Of a stretch of 9,538 nucleotides of DNA, positions 7,464 through 9,538 are shown piece by piece (the first letter of the stretch is position 1; every line of letters starts with the position of its first letter). Below the pieces are notes generated by a model that saw nothing but the letters and a program-made list of their open reading frames with translations, ran no database searches and had not been told where the DNA came from. Made by a program: the position numbers and the translations under genes. Source of the DNA: Bacteroidales bacterium (lineage in GTDB: Bacteria > Bacteroidota > Bacteroidia > Bacteroidales > WCHB1-69); contig JAIRTU010000202.1 of assembly GCA_031254735.1 (NCBI GenBank), positions 1-9,538 on the forward strand. Reading direction: 5' to 3'.

Positions 7464-9008
7464 TTAAAAGACAGGAATTTTCAGAGATTGTCCCACTTCG
7501 AGATCGTCTTTTTCCAATCGGTTGATCTTTTTCAACTCCGAAACCGTTACATGTTCGTATCGTTCGGCTATGGAAAAGAGCGTATCGCCCGACATTACTC
7601 GATATATAACGTATTCTTTGGCATTGACTTTTTGAAGTTCGTTGTTGAGGTCAATTTGATTGGTTTTGGCTTTGAGCAGGCTGTCGGAAGCTGCTGTGTT
7701 TGGAGTTGCAATACTGTCGACAGGTGCAGGTTTGGGCTTGGGAACAGGTATTTTGTTGTATCCCACAATCAATTTTTTGCCCGGGTGAATGGTTGTATTA
7801 ACGCTTATCTTGTTCAGTTTTGCCAATTGAGCAGATGTGGTTCTGTATTTGCGAGCAATCACCGACAACGATTCTCCACTTTTGACGGTATGCGTTCGCG
7901 TTTGCAGTTTATAATCGCCCGAAGCAGAAACAAGCGGTTCTCTGCTCAACGAAATAGACGGTTTGGAAAAATATTTATCCGTTTCATAACGATAAATGCT
8001 GTCTTTATTCATCTCGTAGGCAATGGTATATTCCACAGGAAGTATCAAATACATGGCATCTTCCGAAAGCGGGATAATGTTTCGCTTGTATTGCGGGTTT
8101 AACGCTTTGATTTCTTCCACCGGAATATTCAAAACCGAGGCTATTTGTTCAAAATGCAGTTTGTTGGTAATCAAGAAAGTATCCACCTGTCCAAAGCGTA
8201 CTTCTGCCGGCTCGATACCGTATTTGTCGTAATAGCTCATCACATACCATGCTCCATAAAAAGCGGGGACATATCCTCTGGTTTCTTTGGGCAGATAATT
8301 GTATATTTCCCAAAAATCGGTTTTCCCTCCCGAACGGGCAATGGCTTTTTTCACGTTTCCGGGTCCGCAATTGTAGGCTGCCAGCGCCAGCACCCAATCG
8401 CCCCAAAACATATCGCTCAAATCTTTTAAATGCCGTGCCGCCGCATCGGTCGAACGGAGAGGATCGCAACGATAATCAACCATAGTCGTAACTTCCAATC
8501 CGTACATTTTTCCTGTTCCGTACATGAATTGCCACAATCCGGTAGCTCCTGCCCTCGAAACGGCAACAGGATTTAATGCCGATTCGATAACGGCTAAATA
8601 CTTCAATTCCAACGGACAATTATATTTATCCAGCGTCTGTTCAAACATGGGAAAATAATATTTTGCCAATCCCGACATAAGAGAAACTTGCCGGTTTTTC
8701 CGGATATACATATTGATAAACGAACGGACGTCCTCGTTGAAAACCATAGGAAAAAGTGTCCGGTTGGTCAGTTTTTGCAAACGGTATATCATAATGGAAT
8801 CGGGGTGCGTGTACGGACATTCTTTTTCGGCAAAAGGAACTAATGAATTTTCGTGGTAAACGGCTTTTTTGGCATACCACGTAGACATCAACCTGTCCAA
8901 TTGATCGATAACCGAAGAGTCGGATTGGCTGCTCCTGATAACGGATTGAGCCGAAATGCTTCCCGATAAACATAGAAAAAGAATGATTGTCAGCGATTTG
9001 TATTTCAT
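7464..9008 (-). CDS. mltD: MltD-like membrane/secreted lytic transglycosylase with LysM domains
   Basis: Lytic transglycosylases cut the MurNAc-GlcNAc bond of peptidoglycan and leave 1,6-anhydro-MurNAc ends. The 514-residue product has a signal peptide at 1-20 (cleavage near SISAQ, no lipobox), a family-typical helical N-terminal region, and an SLT (GH23) domain with the catalytic Glu142 in LAVIESALNP, then SRAGATGLWQFM (151-162) and AAYNCGPGNV (210-219). A degenerate LysM-like segment sits at about 275-325. Two clear LysM domains follow, at 373-417 (starting HTVKSGESLSVIARKY) and 467-514 (YRVMSGDTLFSIAERY), joined by a Pro/Lys and Ala/Ser-rich linker. E. coli MltD has an SLT domain plus two LysM and is a lipoprotein; this one appears not to be lipidated. 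A promoter lies 41 bases upstream. It is the first gene of a probable mltD-truB unit. The symbol is by domain resemblance. Confidence 0.9.
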   Translation of the reverse strand: MKYKSLTIILFLCLSGSISAQSVIRSSQSDSSVIDQLDRLMSTWYAKKAVYHENSLVPFAEKECPYTHPDSIMIYRLQKLTNRTLFPMVFNEDVRSFINMYIRKNRQVSLMSGLAKYYFPMFEQTLDKYNCPLELKYLAVIESALNPVAVSRAGATGLWQFMYGTGKMYGLEVTTMVDYRCDPLRSTDAAARHLKDLSDMFWGDWVLALAAYNCGPGNVKKAIARSGGKTDFWEIYNYLPKETRGYVPAFYGAWYVMSYYDKYGIEPAEVRFGQVDTFLITNKLHFEQIASVLNIPVEEIKALNPQYKRNIIPLSEDAMYLILPVEYTIAYEMNKDSIYRYETDKYFSKPSISLSREPLVSASGDYKLQTRTHTVKSGESLSVIARKYRTTSAQLAKLNKISVNTTIHPGKKLIVGYNKIPVPKPKPAPVDSIATPNTAASDSLLKAKTNQIDLNNELQKVNAKEYVIYRVMSGDTLFSIAERYEHVTVSELKKINRLEKDDLEVGQSLKIPVF

Positions 9009-9048
9009 TTTTATGACATTTTTTTATATTGGTAAAAAAAACAATGTG

Positions 9049-9056
9049 CAAAGGTA
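9049..9056 (-). promoter_or_regulatory. -7 promoter element of mltD-truB
   Basis: Read on the minus strand this is TACCTTTG, an exact TAnnTTTG match. Transcription would begin near 9043, leaving a leader of about 35 bases before the ATG at 9008. No convincing -33 TTTG is visible. Another minus-strand match, TATATTTG at 9204-9211, is in very A/T-rich sequence and is less credible as a distal promoter. Confidence 0.55.
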
Positions 9057-9118
9057 CACATTTTTACGGAAATGAAAGACCTGTTACACTCTGCCAATAT
9101 GCTAATTATTATTTGTAA

Positions 9119-9136
9119 AGACGTATATATGCGTCT
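9119..9136. repeat. 18-base near-perfect palindrome
   Basis: AGACGTATATATGCGTCT is self-complementary over its full length with a single G-T mismatch (9124 with 9131). No T tract follows on the plus strand. It lies 63 bases upstream of the mltD -7 element and 37 bases upstream of the orphan plus-strand promoter. It could be an operator or a copy of a dispersed palindromic repeat; with one copy in the window neither can be settled. Confidence 0.5.
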
Positions 9137-9172
9137 GCATTTAATGTACAACGAAGCAAAACCATTTTTATT

Positions 9173-9180
9173 TATCTTTG
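9173..9180 (+). promoter_or_regulatory. Orphan -7 promoter element upstream of ffh
   Basis: TATCTTTG is identical to the elements upstream of the kinase operon and ffh. Transcription would start near 9186, some 250 bases before the ffh start codon. It could give ffh a long leader or produce a short RNA ending at the inverted repeat around 9296-9303. Confidence 0.45.
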
Positions 9181-9256
9181 TAAATAAAAAAATGAAAAAT
9201 CGACAAATATATTTTTAACTTCCTAATTACGAGTAAATTGCAAAATTTATCACAAT

Positions 9257-9303
9257 AAAACCGCTCGCTCATTCGTTTTACATAGATCAGGGGATCGGTT
9301 TTT
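9257..9303 (+). terminator. Terminator-like inverted repeat in the mltD-ffh spacer
   Basis: AAAACCG at 9257-9263 is complementary to CGGTTTT at 9296-9302, and the right arm runs into a T tract (9299-9303). A small GATC/GATC pairing (9285-9288 with 9293-9296) could form just before the T tract instead. Seven pairs with a 32-base loop is not a strong terminator. Confidence 0.3.
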
Positions 9304-9399
9304 GCAGGTAACACAAAAAAACGTCATTTGACCAAAAATAAAAATGCCTAAATCTTTTCCCGCAGAGGACATGCTGCAAGACGAAACGAAAAAAAGTTG

Positions 9400-9407
9400 T
9401 ATCTTTG
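9400..9407 (+). promoter_or_regulatory. -7 promoter element of ffh
   Basis: TATCTTTG is an exact TAnnTTTG match. Transcription would start near 9413, giving a leader of about 25 bases to the ATG at 9439, in line with the other promoters in this window. No clear -33 TTTG is seen at the expected distance. Confidence 0.6.
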
Positions 9408-9438
9408 TAGATTAACGGTAAAAATGAGTATATAAGAT

Positions 9439-9538
9439 ATGTTTGAATCACTTTCGGATAATTTAGAAAGGGCGTTTAAGGTCTTAAAGGGGCAAGGTCA
9501 CATTTCGGAAATCAATGTTGCCGAAACCATGAAAGAAG
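9439..9538 (+). CDS. ffh: Signal recognition particle GTPase Ffh (SRP54), N-terminal part only
   Basis: Ffh binds 4.5S RNA and the signal sequences of nascent membrane proteins and, with FtsY, delivers ribosomes to the Sec translocon. Only 33 codons are inside the window, beginning MFESLSDNLERAFKVLKGQG and then HISEINVAETMKE. This matches the start of the Ffh N domain, where a helix of the type F..L...L....K.L.G.G is followed by I.E.NV.E...E/D. The GTPase and M domains lie beyond the right edge. The start codon is supported by the family N terminus and by the promoter at 9400-9407. An in-frame ATG at 9424 is closed by a TAA after three codons and cannot extend the protein. Confidence 0.9.
   Translation, partial: MFESLSDNLERAFKVLKGQGHISEINVAETMKE

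Larger units (their letters stand above)
9057..9438. other. Divergent intergenic region between mltD and ffh
   Basis: About 380 bases with no convincing protein gene on either strand. It holds an 18-base near-palindrome (9119-9136), an orphan plus-strand -7 element (9173-9180), a short A/T-rich hairpin (9233-9250), a terminator-like inverted repeat (9257-9303), a small inverted repeat GTCATTTGAC (9323-9332), and the probable ffh promoter (9400-9407). The largest hidden reading frames are an 8-codon plus-strand ORF at 9192-9218 and a 40-codon minus-strand ORF at 9250-9372, neither with supporting signals beyond the promoter upstream of the former. No SRP RNA, tRNA or 6S signature was recognised. 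Confidence 0.6.

Noticed and set aside
9250..9372. Forty-codon minus-strand ORF with a CxxC motif in the mltD-ffh spacer
   Set aside because: No TAnnTTTG element precedes it on that strand, it has no recognisable family, and it overlaps the candidate terminator. An ORF this short is expected by chance.
9187..9438. SRP (4.5S) RNA gene next to ffh
   Set aside because: The conserved SRP RNA apical-loop motif (of the GGAAGCAGC type) is absent and no long hairpin forms.
1..9538. CRISPR arrays, insertion sequences, phage or defence genes, tRNA or rRNA genes
   Set aside because: No direct repeats with spacers, transposase motifs, terminal repeats with target duplication, or structural RNA signatures were seen; every long gene belongs to a known cellular family.

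Overview
The window looks like a chromosomal housekeeping segment from a Bacteroidota bacterium, probably of the order Bacteroidales. The evidence is fourfold. Gene starts are preceded by the Bacteroidetes-type -7 promoter element TAnnTTTG, found upstream of five genes and once as an orphan. Start codons sit in A/T-rich leaders without strong Shine-Dalgarno sequences. Secreted proteins have signal peptides ending in AQ. The protein types are also characteristic: a TPR-containing histidine kinase, an M13 lipoprotein, and glucosaminidase and lytic transglycosylase enzymes with LysM domains. The genus cannot be named from the sequence alone.

Layout, left to right. Positions 1-122 hold the 5' end of a minus-strand gene for a small secreted protein, cut off by the window edge. 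A divergent spacer follows, with a promoter for each side and an intrinsic-terminator-like hairpin between them. On the plus strand come a two-component pair (histidine kinase and NarL/LuxR response regulator, ATGA overlap, ending in an inverted repeat), an M13 zinc-metallopeptidase lipoprotein with its own promoter, a secreted glucosaminidase with LysM domains, and rlmH, which starts directly after the glucosaminidase stop codon. Converging on rlmH from the right on the minus strand are an MltD-like lytic transglycosylase with LysM domains and, downstream of it, truB. The stop codons of rlmH and truB are 8 bases apart. After mltD there is a roughly 390-base divergent spacer, and then the first 33 codons of ffh (SRP GTPase) on the plus strand, running off the right edge.

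Functionally the window combines cell-envelope biology (stress or nutrient sensing by the TPR kinase, peptide degradation by the M13 lipoprotein, and peptidoglycan cleavage by two different hydrolases) with translation and secretion housekeeping (RlmH on 23S rRNA, TruB on tRNA, Ffh in protein targeting). The two middle gene pairs mirror each other: each is a LysM-bearing muralytic enzyme followed by an RNA-modification enzyme, transcribed toward the other.

I found no mobile element, CRISPR array, phage gene, tRNA or rRNA, and no clearly new defence or biosynthetic system. The least explained sequence is the spacer upstream of ffh. It holds an orphan promoter element followed about 115 bases later by a terminator-like inverted repeat (a candidate small RNA or long leader), and a separate 18-base near-palindrome.
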